The notes beneath the pieces are model-generated. The model was given only the letters and a program-made list of their open reading frames with translations, did not search any database and was not told the DNA's origin. Position numbers and translations under genes: made by a program. A DNA stretch of 64,000 bases from Arthrobacter oryzae (GTDB taxonomy: Bacteria > Actinomycetota > Actinomycetes > Actinomycetales > Micrococcaceae). Where the stretch lies: NCBI RefSeq assembly GCF_030812315.1, contig NZ_JAUSSM010000007.1, positions 243,124 to 307,123 on the forward strand, given 5' to 3'. This document shows positions 15,066 through 23,178 of the stretch, one piece after another (the stretch's first letter is position 1; the number at the start of each line of letters is the position of its first letter).

Positions 15066-15150
15066 TCCGCCAGGTTACGGGCCACGATCCTGGCGGTCCC
15101 GCTCCTTCTCGGAGCGGCGTGGCTGTTCGGGTGACCACCCGGAAAACGCA

Positions 15151-15182
15151 CGACGGCGGCACTCACCCGAGTGCCGCCGTCG
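15151..15182. terminator. Bidirectional hairpin between rhodanese and RidA genes
   Basis: Perfect 14-bp arms (CGACGGCGGCACTC) with an ACCC loop. It starts like the GACGGCGGGA family but the inner arm differs, and the AAACGCA flank is present. Confidence 0.8.
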
Positions 15183-15199
15183 AACCTTAACGCCAGGGA

Positions 15200-15604
15200 C
15201 TAGGCGGTGACCGCCAGGGCGTCGATCTCCACGAGCATGACCTCGTGCGGGAGGTCGACGAACACGGTGGTGCGGCTGGGCAGTGCGCCGCTGGGGACGT
15301 TTTCCTTGATGAATTCGCCGTAGACCTCGTTCATGGCGGCGAAGTCGTCGCGGGTGGTGAGGTAGACGCGGAACATCAGCACGTCCTCGACGGAGGAGCC
15401 GCCTGCTTCGAGAATGGCCTTGACGTTTTCCAGCGTGCGGCGGGTCTGGACGCGGACGTCGCCCCCGCCGATGTACTGGTTGGTGGCGGGGTCCATGGGG
15501 CCTTGGCCGGAGACCTGGAAGAAGCCGCCCTTCTGGATGCCCTGGGAGAATACGTGCGCCGGGGCGGGGGCGTTTTCGGTCAGTACTACGGTCTTTTCAC
15601 TCAT
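15200..15604 (-). CDS. ridA: RidA family enamine/imine deaminase
   Basis: 134-residue member of the RidA/YjgF/YER057c family, cytoplasmic trimers that hydrolyse the reactive enamine/imine intermediates released by PLP dehydratases. Visible family blocks are HVFSQGIQKGGFFQVSGQGP, RRTLENVKAILEAGGSSVED and LPSRTTVFVDLPHEVMLVEIDALA; the substrate-binding Arg is in SRTTVFV (about residue 110). It overlaps the IclR gene start-to-stop by 4 bp and lies in an operon with a sugar-acid kinase. Its partner is most likely the divergently encoded DSD1-like dehydratase, whose product needs exactly this step. Confidence 0.88.
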   Translation of the reverse strand: MSEKTVVLTENAPAPAHVFSQGIQKGGFFQVSGQGPMDPATNQYIGGGDVRVQTRRTLENVKAILEAGGSSVEDVLMFRVYLTTRDDFAAMNEVYGEFIKENVPSGALPSRTTVFVDLPHEVMLVEIDALAVTA

Positions 15605-16362
15605 GCTGAGTTCCTTTCGTGGCTGATCCAGCCGAGGTCACGTGAGACGGCCTCGGTACTGGCTTTGAGGTCGGGCAGCAGCTCCAGCAATCCTTCATAG
15701 CTGAGCATCACCACCGGTACCGAACAAGAGGCTGCTGCTACGACGGCGCCGCTGGCGTCGCGGATGGGGGCCGCGATGCAGTGCACGAACGCTTCGTGCT
15801 CGGCGTTGTCGTGGGCCCAGCCCTGGATCCTGACCTGCTCCAGTTCGGCCAGCAGGGCCTCCGGTGAGGTCAGGGTGTTCTCGGTAACTTTGACGTAGTC
15901 CAGCCCCGCCGCGATCTTTTCCTGCCGGCTGCGCGGCATGTCGGCGAGGAGGACTTTCGACACAGCAGCCGAATGCAGCGATGCAGTCAGGCCAATGCGC
16001 GAATACATACGGACGGGATGGTGCGATTCGAACTTGTCGATGTACACCACCTCGTTGCCTTCGAAGGCGGCGAGGTGCACGGTGTGCCCGGTGCGGCCGT
16101 TCAGTTCGGCCAGGTGCGGGTGGGCTACTTTGCGGATGTCCCGTTGCTCCAGCGCGAGGGAGGACAGTTCAAACAGCTTGGAGCCGAGCATGAAGCGCTG
16201 ATCGTCGTCCCGGACCACAAAGCGCTTTTCCTCCATGGCGTGCAGGAGACGCATCACGGTGGTCTTGTGCACGGAGGCCTTGGCGGAGAGCTCGTCCAAG
16301 GTGGCGGGTTTGGCGGCGAGTTCAGCGAGCAGGTCGATGGCCCGCAATAGGCTTTGGCTCAT
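15601..16362 (-). CDS. IclR family transcriptional regulator of the D-amino-sugar-acid locus
   Basis: 253-residue IclR regulator. The N-terminal winged HTH is SLLRAIDLLAELAAKPATLD, then LSAKASVHKTTVMRLLHAME with the recognition helix, and YVVRDDDQRFMLGSKLFEL-like wing (residues 40-60). The IclR effector domain follows: VVYIDKFESHHPVRMYSRIG, LHSAAVSKVLLA, HDNAEHEAFVHCIAAPIRDA. The start MSQSLLRA (16362) is 4 bp from the kinase stop. It probably controls both divergent operons from the 17375-17622 spacer, where GTTGC-N7-GCAAC is found. In this family effectors are often sugar acids or keto acids. Confidence 0.88.
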   Translation of the reverse strand: MSQSLLRAIDLLAELAAKPATLDELSAKASVHKTTVMRLLHAMEEKRFVVRDDDQRFMLGSKLFELSSLALEQRDIRKVAHPHLAELNGRTGHTVHLAAFEGNEVVYIDKFESHHPVRMYSRIGLTASLHSAAVSKVLLADMPRSRQEKIAAGLDYVKVTENTLTSPEALLAELEQVRIQGWAHDNAEHEAFVHCIAAPIRDASGAVVAAASCSVPVVMLSYEGLLELLPDLKASTEAVSRDLGWISHERNSA

Positions 16363-16366
16363 GGTT

Positions 16367-17374
16367 TCACGCTCCGGTTCTGGTGTTGAACTGACCGTCA
16401 ACAACGCGGATGGCGGCCCATTCGGTGTCGGTGGAATCGAGGATTGCGGATAGCTGCGCGGCGCCGGGCAACGGGCCGCGGTCACCATGGACGGTGAGCG
16501 TGCAGGCTGCCGCCACGTGGCCCCTGCGGAGGCTTGCCTTCTGGCCCAGCCCGAAGAGCATCCCGCTGAGGTAGCCGGCCGCGAAGGAATCCCCGGCGCC
16601 CACCGGTTCGACGACGTCCACGGACAGTGCCGGGACCTCCTCGCGGCTGCCGTCCCGGTTCAGCGCAATGGCGCTGATCGACTCGTTCTTGATCACGAGC
16701 ACCTCAGGATCCGGGAGGAGCCCGCGGAGTTCGGCCTCGTCCGTGGTGCCGAACGCGTGCTCGGCTTCGTCCTTGCCAACAAGAACCACGTCGGCCAGAT
16801 TGGCCATCCGTCGAAGGACGGAGCGGTCCCGGCCGGCCCACAGAGCTGCACGCCAGTTGACGTCGAAGCTGACGGTCCTGCCGTTCCGGGGTGCGGTCAG
16901 GACAGCTTCGATGAGTTGCAGGCACTCGGGGGAGAGGGCGGCCGTGATGCCGCTGAGGTGGATCAGTGCGGCGCTTTCCAGCAGACCGGCAACGAGGGGA
17001 TTCGCCAGCGTGCCTGGCCCCATGGCCGACGCGGCGCTGCCCTGCCGATAGTACAGAACCGAGCTGCCGCCGTCGGGGTCTGACTCCTGGGCGGGAACCT
17101 TGACGTAAAGGCCGGTGGGCAGCGCGGGGTCAACCTCCACTCCGGTCACTCCCACTCCGTGCTCGCTGAGCTCGTCGAGGATCCGTGTGCCGAAGCCGTC
17201 TCGGCCGACGCGTCCCACCCAATGCGAGTCCAGTCCCATGGCCGCGAGCCCCATCGCGACGTTCGACTCGGCACCGCCGATTCCGCAGTGGAGCTCGGTT
17301 GCCTGGTGCAGCGGCACGGCTTGTACAGGCGTGAGCATGGCCATCGTCTCGCCAACACATACAGCTGAAAGCAT
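16367..17374 (-). CDS. kdgK: PfkB family sugar kinase, probable 2-keto-3-deoxygluconate kinase
   Basis: 335-residue ribokinase-like kinase, phosphorylating a sugar or sugar acid with ATP. N-terminal substrate-binding block CGIGGAESNVAMGLAAMGLD (the GG-x-x-x-N-x-A motif), lid segment, VSFDVNWRAALW (the D-x-N-x-R motif typical of KDG kinases), then LVGKDEAEHAFG and the catalytic VVEPVGAGDSFAAGYLSGML with the GAGD anion hole and base. The F-D-x-N-x-R and N-E/K-D-E-x-x patterns match 2-dehydro-3-deoxygluconokinases better than fructokinases. Context agrees: a KDPG aldolase is in the divergent operon. GGGAGTGC lies 9 bp upstream of the ATG. It is first gene of kinase-iclR-ridA. Confidence 0.8.
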   Translation of the reverse strand: MLSAVCVGETMAMLTPVQAVPLHQATELHCGIGGAESNVAMGLAAMGLDSHWVGRVGRDGFGTRILDELSEHGVGVTGVEVDPALPTGLYVKVPAQESDPDGGSSVLYYRQGSAASAMGPGTLANPLVAGLLESAALIHLSGITAALSPECLQLIEAVLTAPRNGRTVSFDVNWRAALWAGRDRSVLRRMANLADVVLVGKDEAEHAFGTTDEAELRGLLPDPEVLVIKNESISAIALNRDGSREEVPALSVDVVEPVGAGDSFAAGYLSGMLFGLGQKASLRRGHVAAACTLTVHGDRGPLPGAAQLSAILDSTDTEWAAIRVVDGQFNTRTGA

Positions 17375-17530
17375 GTAAATCCCGCACTCCCTCTTGCGCT
17401 TTTCAGCGGCACTCGGACGCCGCGGCAAATGGGGTTCCGCGGCGGCTAAACCGGCTCTGCGGGCATGCCGCGGCCTTGACTCTCAATCCTGCACCATGTT
17501 AGACATATCACCAGCAGGTTTGCAACCAGC

Positions 17531-17547
17531 GTTGCAAAATACGCAAC
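17531..17547. promoter_or_regulatory. Candidate IclR operator in the divergent spacer
   Basis: GTTGC-N7-GCAAC inverted repeat; TTTGCAACCAGC directly upstream adds a further TTGCAA half-site. It lies midway between the kinase (minus) and dehydratase (plus) starts and could serve both. Confidence 0.55.
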
Positions 17548-17622
17548 GCGCTGGCAATGCGGCCAGAACAAACCCACAACGCAGCTCCAACAACGCAGCG
17601 CACCGTGAAGGGAAATAAACCC

Positions 17623-18972
17623 GTGAATACTTCCGCGTACGGCGCAGAAACAACGGCCGAGGCCATTTCCGCGACCGCCGTGGCCGCACTGGCGGACCGC
17701 CGGCTCGACTGGCGGCACAAGGCCGTGCCCGCCACCGCAAACGGAACAACCCAGGCAGAGTTCGTCGCGGCCCGTCACAACCTGGCCGACCTTCAGACCC
17801 CGCTGCTCACGCTCGATGACCGGGCCATTCGAGGCAATGCGGACCGGCTGGCCTCCTGGTGCTCGGAGCACGGTGTGCTGCTGGCCCCGCACGGAAAAAC
17901 CACCATGGCACCGCAGCTGTGGACCGAACAGCTCAACCGGGGCGCCTGGGGCATCACGCTTGCCAACTTCGCCCAGCTGCGGGTGGCCCGCGAGTTCGGC
18001 GTACGGCGCCTGCAGCTCGCCAACAGCCTTACGGACCCGCACGCCATTGAGTGGGTGGCCGGCACCTCCACCGCGGACGCGCCCATCCTGTCCTGGGTGG
18101 ACTCCGCGGACACCGTGGAGGTCATCAACCGCACCCTGGAAGCCACGGGAAGCGAAGCAGTGCTGGACGTCCTCGTGGAACTGGGCGGCACCGGCGGCCG
18201 CACGGGTGCCCGCAGCGTGGACGCGGCCCTGGACGTTGCCCGCGCCGTCTCCGCCTCAGGACACCTGCGGCTGGTGGGCGTCAGCGGGTACGAAGGATCG
18301 CTGGCCCACACAGCGGACGCGGACAGCCTTGCCGCCGTTCGCAGCTACCTCGGCCGGATGCGTCAGCTTCACGAGCAACTGCTCGCAGCCGGACTGTACG
18401 GATCCGACGCAGTTATCCTCACCGCCGGCGGCAGCGCCTACTTCGACGACGTCGTCTCCGTCCTTTCGCCCTGCATTTCGGCACGCTCCGAGCCAGGCGG
18501 CCCGGAGAACAGCCCCCGCGTGGAGCTCATGATCCGCAGCGGCGCGTACATCATCCACGACGACGGTTTTTACCGCGGCATCTCGCCGTTTTCCCGTAAC
18601 GGCGGCCAGCCTTTCGCGTCCGCGATGCACGGCTGGGCCCGGGTGGTGTCCCAGCCTGAGCCCGGCCTGGCCATCCTCGACGCCGGCAAACGCGACCTCC
18701 CCGTGGATGAAGGACTGCCGCGTCCCCAGCTCTTCGGACCCGCCCTCGGCGGCCCCATGGAACCGCTCACCGGCGCCGAAATCACCGCGGTCAACGACCA
18801 GCACTGCTACCTGAAATTCGACGCCGGCACCACAACCGTGCGGCCCGGCGACGTGGTTCGGTTGGGGCTGTCCCACCCCTGCACCGCCTTCGATAAATGG
18901 ACCATCATCCCGGTGCTGGCCGACACCGACGGCGACCAGACCGTCGTCGACCTCATCCACACCTTCTTCTAG
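17623..18972 (+). CDS. DSD1-like PLP enzyme: D-amino acid (probable D-glucosaminate) dehydratase
   Basis: 449-residue fold-type III PLP enzyme of the D-serine dehydratase/D-threonine aldolase family. PLP Lys is in GVLLAPHGKTTMAPQLW (Lys 92). Mid-domain blocks are WGITLANFAQLRVAREFG, LVELGGTGGRTGARS and LTAGGSAYFDD (phosphate loop). The C-terminal beta domain carries the His-x-Cys metal-site motif in LSHPCTAFDKW. The family eliminates water from beta-hydroxy D-amino acids with a Zn or Mn ion. With a KDG-type kinase, KDPG aldolase and RidA next to it, D-glucosaminate (a D-amino acid with a 3-OH) to 2-keto-3-deoxygluconate plus ammonia is the most coherent reaction; D-serine or D-threonine are alternatives. 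GTG start with AAGGGA 9 bp upstream. Confidence 0.82.
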   Translation: MNTSAYGAETTAEAISATAVAALADRRLDWRHKAVPATANGTTQAEFVAARHNLADLQTPLLTLDDRAIRGNADRLASWCSEHGVLLAPHGKTTMAPQLWTEQLNRGAWGITLANFAQLRVAREFGVRRLQLANSLTDPHAIEWVAGTSTADAPILSWVDSADTVEVINRTLEATGSEAVLDVLVELGGTGGRTGARSVDAALDVARAVSASGHLRLVGVSGYEGSLAHTADADSLAAVRSYLGRMRQLHEQLLAAGLYGSDAVILTAGGSAYFDDVVSVLSPCISARSEPGGPENSPRVELMIRSGAYIIHDDGFYRGISPFSRNGGQPFASAMHGWARVVSQPEPGLAILDAGKRDLPVDEGLPRPQLFGPALGGPMEPLTGAEITAVNDQHCYLKFDAGTTTVRPGDVVRLGLSHPCTAFDKWTIIPVLADTDGDQTVVDLIHTFF

Positions 18973-18982
18973 GACACACACC

Positions 18983-20644
18983 ATGAAGACCCTCATCAGT
19001 AACGCCGTCCTTGTGGACGGTACCGGAGCGGACCGCCGCCCGGCGGACGTCCTGCTGGACGGCCCGGTGATTGCCGCCGTCGCCGACGCCGGATCCCTCA
19101 CGGCCGCCGGAACCGCCGCCGACCGCACAATCGACGCCACCGGCCTGGTCCTGAGCCCCGGCTTCATCGACATGCACGCCCACTCGGACCTGCAGCTGCT
19201 CGTGAACAAGGACCACTACGCCAAGCTCAGCCAGGGCGTCACCACGGAACTGCTGGGCCAGGACGGACTGTCCTACGCGCCGGTGGATGACGCCACGCTC
19301 GCGGGGGTCCGCGAGAAAATCGCCGGCTGGAACGACAACCCCGCGGCCTTCGACTGGAACTGGCGGACAGTGGGCGAGTACCTCGACCGGCTGGACCGCG
19401 AAGACAGCGACGGCGCCCGGATCGCCACCAACGCCGCCTACCTCGTCCCGCAGGGAACCGTCCGCGCCATGGTGATGGGCTTCGCCGAAGGCGACCCCAC
19501 GCCTGAGCAGCAGCAGCGGATGCATGACGTGGTCCGCACCGCCATGGAGGAAGGCGCCGTCGGAATGTCCTCCGGGCTGACCTACACGCCGGGAATGTAC
19601 GCCCGCACCGAGGAACTGGCCGGGCTCTGCCGGACGGTGGGGGAGCTGGGCGGCTTCTACGCACCGCACCACCGCTCCTACGGCAAGGGCGCTCTGGGCG
19701 CCTATGCCGAAATGATCGGACTGAGCCGGGACACCGGCTGCGCCCTCCACCTGTCCCACGCCACCATGAATTTCGCGGAGAACAAGGGCCGCGCCGGCGA
19801 GCTGCTGGACCTGATCGACGCTGCCCTCGACAGCGGCGTGGACATTACCCTGGACACGTATCCCTACCTGCCCGGCGCCACCACGCTGTCCGCGATCCTT
19901 CCCAGCTGGGCATCGTCCGGCGGCACCGCGGCCACGCTGGAGCGCCTGGCCGATCCGGAAACCCGCGCGAAGATCCGCGAAAGCGTGGAGATCTACGGCT
20001 CCGACGGCTGCCACGGGGTGGTGGCCGAGTGGGACACCCTGGAGATCAGCGGCGTCCAGAACCCGGCGCTCGCCGGCCATGTGGGCAAGACCATTGCCGG
20101 CATCGCCGCTGAGTCCGGGGCGGAACCGTTCGGCGTCTTTGTCCGGATCCTCACCGAGGACCGCCTCGGGACCGGCATCCTGCAGCACGTGGGCCACGAG
20201 GAGAACGTCCAGGCCATCATGAAGCACCGCACGCACACTGGCGGCAGCGACGGCCTCCTGGTGGGCGCCAAGCCGCACCCGCGGGCCTGGGGCACGTTCC
20301 CCCGATACCTCGGGCACTACTCCCGTGATCTGGGGCTGCTCAGCCTTGAGGAAACCGTCCACCATCTGAGCGGCAGGCCGGCGGCTCGGCTCAAGCTTGA
20401 CCGCCGCGGCCTTGTCCGCGAAGGCTACGCGGCCGACGTCGTCCTCTTCGATCCGGAAACGGTCCGGGACGAAGCCACCTTTGAAAACCCGCGCCAAGCT
20501 GCCACCGGCATCCACTACGTCTTCGTGAACGGCACGGCAGCAATCGTCGGCGGGCAGCCCACCGGCGCCCGCGCCGGCCGAGCCCTGCGTCGCGGCAGCG
20601 ACGGACTCACCCGAGAAGGAAGAAGCATTACCCATGACTCCTGA
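18983..20644 (+). CDS. N-acyl-D-amino-acid deacylase family protein (amidohydrolase)
   Basis: 553-residue D-aminoacylase-type amidohydrolase. The H-x-H metal motif is in SPGFIDMHAHSDLQLLV (His 65, His 67). The usual GNCG metal Cys is replaced: the segment reads GVTTELLGQDGLSYAP, with Asp 94 at the Cys place. Further ligands are likely in GFYAPHHRSYG and ALHLSHATMN, and the catalytic Asp in THTGGSDGLLVGAKPHPRAW. The ADVVLFDPETVRDEATFENP C-terminal strand-loop is typical. It deacylates N-acyl-D-amino acids; within this operon N-acetyl-D-glucosaminate is the likely substrate. It starts 10 bp after the dehydratase and overlaps the aldolase by 11 bp. Confidence 0.85.
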   Translation: MKTLISNAVLVDGTGADRRPADVLLDGPVIAAVADAGSLTAAGTAADRTIDATGLVLSPGFIDMHAHSDLQLLVNKDHYAKLSQGVTTELLGQDGLSYAPVDDATLAGVREKIAGWNDNPAAFDWNWRTVGEYLDRLDREDSDGARIATNAAYLVPQGTVRAMVMGFAEGDPTPEQQQRMHDVVRTAMEEGAVGMSSGLTYTPGMYARTEELAGLCRTVGELGGFYAPHHRSYGKGALGAYAEMIGLSRDTGCALHLSHATMNFAENKGRAGELLDLIDAALDSGVDITLDTYPYLPGATTLSAILPSWASSGGTAATLERLADPETRAKIRESVEIYGSDGCHGVVAEWDTLEISGVQNPALAGHVGKTIAGIAAESGAEPFGVFVRILTEDRLGTGILQHVGHEENVQAIMKHRTHTGGSDGLLVGAKPHPRAWGTFPRYLGHYSRDLGLLSLEETVHHLSGRPAARLKLDRRGLVREGYAADVVLFDPETVRDEATFENPRQAATGIHYVFVNGTAAIVGGQPTGARAGRALRRGSDGLTREGRSITHDS

Positions 20645-21269
20645 ACAATTCGTCCGGCAGCTTGAAGCCGACCGCACCCTCGCCGTCGTCCGCGCCGTGT
20701 CCATCCCGGACGCCGCGGACCTCTGCCGGGCACTGGCCGGCGGCGGTATCCGCAGCGTCGAGCTAACCTTCACCACACCGGATGTGCTGACCCACGTCCG
20801 GCGCGCGGCGGAGACGGCAGCCGAACACGGCGCCGCCGTCGGGATCGGCACAGTGATGACTGCGGACCAGGCCCGGGCAGCCATCGACGCCGGCGCGCAG
20901 TTCCTCGTGACGCCCGGACTCCGGCCCGAGGTGGCCAAAGTCGCCGCCGACGCGGGCATACCGTTCAGCCTTGGGGCCATGACCCCCACGGAGGTGGCAC
21001 AGGCCCTGGACCTGGGCTCCGCCGCCGTCAAGATTTTCCCCGCCCGGCAGCTCGGCCCCGTGTACCTGAAGGACCTGCAGGGGCCCTACCCGGGGATCCG
21101 GCTGCTCCCGTCCGGCGGCATCGACGCCTCCAACGCCAAGAGCTACCTCGACGCCGGCGCCACCGCAGTCTGCTGCGGCACCAGTGTGGTCCCGCCGGCA
21201 GCAGTGGCTGCCGGCGACTGGGCAGACATCGCGGCGCGTGCCGCAGCCTTCACCGGCACCCTCAAGTAG
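20634..21269 (+). CDS. eda: KDPG/KHG aldolase
   Basis: 211-residue class I aldolase that cleaves 2-keto-3-deoxy-6-phosphogluconate into pyruvate and glyceraldehyde 3-phosphate. The TIM-barrel landmarks are LAVVRAVSIPDAADLCRAL, the catalytic Glu in IRSVELTFTTPD (Glu 43), GIGTVMTADQARAAIDAGAQ, VTPGLRPEV, the Schiff-base Lys in SAAVKIFPARQLGP (Lys 133), and the phosphate-binding LLPSGGIDASN loop. It overlaps the deacylase gene by 11 bp, so it is translationally coupled. Its position makes the locus a self-contained branch of Entner-Doudoroff metabolism. Confidence 0.92.
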   Translation: MTPEQFVRQLEADRTLAVVRAVSIPDAADLCRALAGGGIRSVELTFTTPDVLTHVRRAAETAAEHGAAVGIGTVMTADQARAAIDAGAQFLVTPGLRPEVAKVAADAGIPFSLGAMTPTEVAQALDLGSAAVKIFPARQLGPVYLKDLQGPYPGIRLLPSGGIDASNAKSYLDAGATAVCCGTSVVPPAAVAAGDWADIAARAAAFTGTLK

Positions 21270-21292
21270 GACTTACCCAGAAAGAAATGCCC

Positions 21293-22681
21293 ATGAACGA
21301 ATTCCTTACCTGGCTGCGGCACGACACCGCCGGCCTGCTCCTCCTGGCAGGCGCGGGCATCGCCCTCCTGCTGTTCCTGATCATCAAAGTCAAGCTCGAA
21401 CCGTTCATCGCCCTGGTGGGAACCGGCGTGCTCGTGGCCTTGGTGGGCGGGATCTCGGTGGAGGCGCTGGTCGGCTCGGCCACCAAGAGCAGCGACGCCC
21501 TCATTGAAAAGGGCTTCGCCGGCATCCTCGGCCACATCACGGTTATCATCGGCCTCGGTACAGTGCTCGGTGCCATCCTGGAGCGGTCCGGCGGTGCGGA
21601 AGTGCTGCTAGGCAGGCTCGTGAAAATCTTCGGAGAGAAGGGCACGCCGCTTGCCATGGGCATCACCGGCTTCGTGCTGGGCATCCCGGTGTTCTTCGAC
21701 ATCGGCATCTTCGTGCTGGCGCCGCTGGTGTACGTGGCGGCCATTCGCGGGGGCAAATCCCTGGCCCTGTACGCGCTTCCTTTGCTGGCGGGCCTCTCCG
21801 TGACACACGCTTTCCTGCCGCCGCACCCCGGACCGGTTGCTGCCGCCGGCCTGTTCCATGTGGACCTCGGTTGGATCATCCTCATGGGCCTGATCTGCGG
21901 TATTCCGGCCTGGTTCGCCTCCGGTATCCTGTGGGGCACCTGGATCGGCAAACGCGTCATGATCGGCGTTCCTGAGGACCGGATCGTCCCCGAGGCCGAG
22001 GAAGCCAAGGGCCACGAACCGTCCATCGGGTTGGTGCTGCTGGCCATCGGCCTGCCGATGCTCCTGATCCTCGGCGGTACTTTCGGCAACATCTTCGCTC
22101 CTGCAGGCCCCGTGCGTGACGCACTGACGTTCTTCGGCAACCCGGCCATCGCACTGACCATGGCCGTGCTCTTGGCCATGTGGCTCCTGGGCATCCGCCG
22201 CGGCATGACGCCGGACGAGCTTAGCGAAATCACCGGCGCATCCCTGCGCCCGGTGGGCATGATCCTGCTGGTGGTCGGCGCCGGCGCGTTCTTCGGTGCG
22301 GTCCTGTCCGCCACCGGAGTTGGCAAGGCCGTTGCGGATTCGCTGGCCCAGGCCGGGCTGCCGATCATCCTTTCCGCCTTCGTCATCAGCGCGGGCATGC
22401 GCATCGCCCAGGGCTCCGCCACCGTGGCGATCGTGACCACGGGCGGCATCCTGGCACCCAGCCTGGCCTCCGGCTTCTCCCAGCCGCAGCTTGCCCTGAT
22501 CGTGGTGGCCATTTCGTCCGGCTCCATCATTGCCAGCCACGTCAACGACGGCGGCTTCTGGATCATCTCCAAGTACTTCAACATGTCCGTCAAGGACACC
22601 CTGAAGACGTGGACTGTGCTGGAAACCGTGCTGTCCGTGGTGGGCTTCGCCATGGCGGCATTGCTCTACCAGTTCGTCTAG
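21293..22681 (+). CDS. GntP family gluconate-type permease
   Basis: 462-residue inner-membrane permease of the gluconate:H+ symporter (GntP) family with 12-14 hydrophobic segments. Family signatures are LIIKVKLEPFIALVGTG, FVLGIPVFFDIGIFVLAPLV (the IPVFFD motif), SVTHAFLPPHPGPVAAAGLF (the T-H-x-F-x-P-P-H-P-G-P motif) and SGSIIASHVNDGGFWIISKYF. GntP permeases carry gluconate, ketodeoxygluconate or related aldonates, which supports a sugar-acid substrate for the locus (an N-acyl-glucosaminate is an aldonate). ATG at 21293 is preferred because AGAAAGAA then sits at proper distance; ATG at 21287 is the alternative. A hairpin follows 30 bp after the stop. Confidence 0.9.
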   Translation: MNEFLTWLRHDTAGLLLLAGAGIALLLFLIIKVKLEPFIALVGTGVLVALVGGISVEALVGSATKSSDALIEKGFAGILGHITVIIGLGTVLGAILERSGGAEVLLGRLVKIFGEKGTPLAMGITGFVLGIPVFFDIGIFVLAPLVYVAAIRGGKSLALYALPLLAGLSVTHAFLPPHPGPVAAAGLFHVDLGWIILMGLICGIPAWFASGILWGTWIGKRVMIGVPEDRIVPEAEEAKGHEPSIGLVLLAIGLPMLLILGGTFGNIFAPAGPVRDALTFFGNPAIALTMAVLLAMWLLGIRRGMTPDELSEITGASLRPVGMILLVVGAGAFFGAVLSATGVGKAVADSLAQAGLPIILSAFVISAGMRIAQGSATVAIVTTGGILAPSLASGFSQPQLALIVVAISSGSIIASHVNDGGFWIISKYFNMSVKDTLKTWTVLETVLSVVGFAMAALLYQFV

Positions 22682-22710
22682 CCGGGCCGGCCGGGAGCCA
22701 GTGACGCCTC

Positions 22711-22743
22711 GGGAGGCCCTGGCATGTACTGGCAGGGCCTCCC
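22711..22743 (+). terminator. Hairpin terminator after the GntP permease
   Basis: Perfect 11-bp arms GGGAGGCCCTG and CAGGGCCTCCC with an 11-nt loop. It is not a member of the repeated family. Confidence 0.75.
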
Positions 22744-22775
22744 ACGATGCGATCCGGGCCAATAGCGTTGATGGC

Positions 22776-23153
22776 ATGAGTGCAGATGAACAGGACCGGG
22801 CGGAAATACTTGAGAACTATCGGGCCCAGTTGAGTGCCATGGTGGACGGCGACACGGAGATCCTGGCTGAGCTGCTGACCGAGGACTTCTCGCTGACGCA
22901 CATGACGGGCTATTTCCAGCCCAAGCAGGAATGGCTGGCCCAGATGCGTGCCGGGCAGTTCGTCTACCACGACGCCCAGGAACGGTCCGTTTCCCTGCAG
23001 GTTGACGGCGGAACTGCCCACCTGGTTGGCAGGATTGTCACCGACGCCACTGTCTACGGCGCACGCGCCAAGTGGCCTTTGCAGCTCACCATGGACTACG
23101 TCCTAACGGACGGCCGGTGGCTCGCCTCGCGCTCGGAGGCGACCACCTGGTAG
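22776..23153 (+). CDS. SnoaL/NTF2-like family protein
   Basis: 125-residue protein of the NTF2-like cone fold. It has LENYRAQLSAMVDGDTEILAELLTEDFSLTHM (helices then the first strand), the TGYFQPKQEWLAQMRAGQF block found in DUF4440/SnoaL-like proteins, VGRIVTDATVYGARAKWPLQL and the final strand DGRWLASRSEATTW. Members include polyketide cyclases, isomerases and many of unknown role. The ATG at 22776 is the third in-frame candidate and the best conserved. It is a lone gene after a terminator and probably not functionally tied to the D-amino-sugar-acid locus. Confidence 0.75.
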   Translation: MSADEQDRAEILENYRAQLSAMVDGDTEILAELLTEDFSLTHMTGYFQPKQEWLAQMRAGQFVYHDAQERSVSLQVDGGTAHLVGRIVTDATVYGARAKWPLQLTMDYVLTDGRWLASRSEATTW

Positions 23154-23178
23154 CTGATGCCGGGTCCGCCCAGGGGAG

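Noticed and set aside
18953..21031. 692-residue open frame on the minus strand opposite the deacylase and aldolase genes
   Set aside because: It is antisense to two well-supported genes, has no family signatures and arises from high GC codon use on the other strand.
21262..22653. 463-residue minus-strand frame opposite the GntP permease
   Set aside because: Low-complexity Ser/Arg/Pro/Met content typical of a shadow frame; the plus-strand permease is unambiguous.
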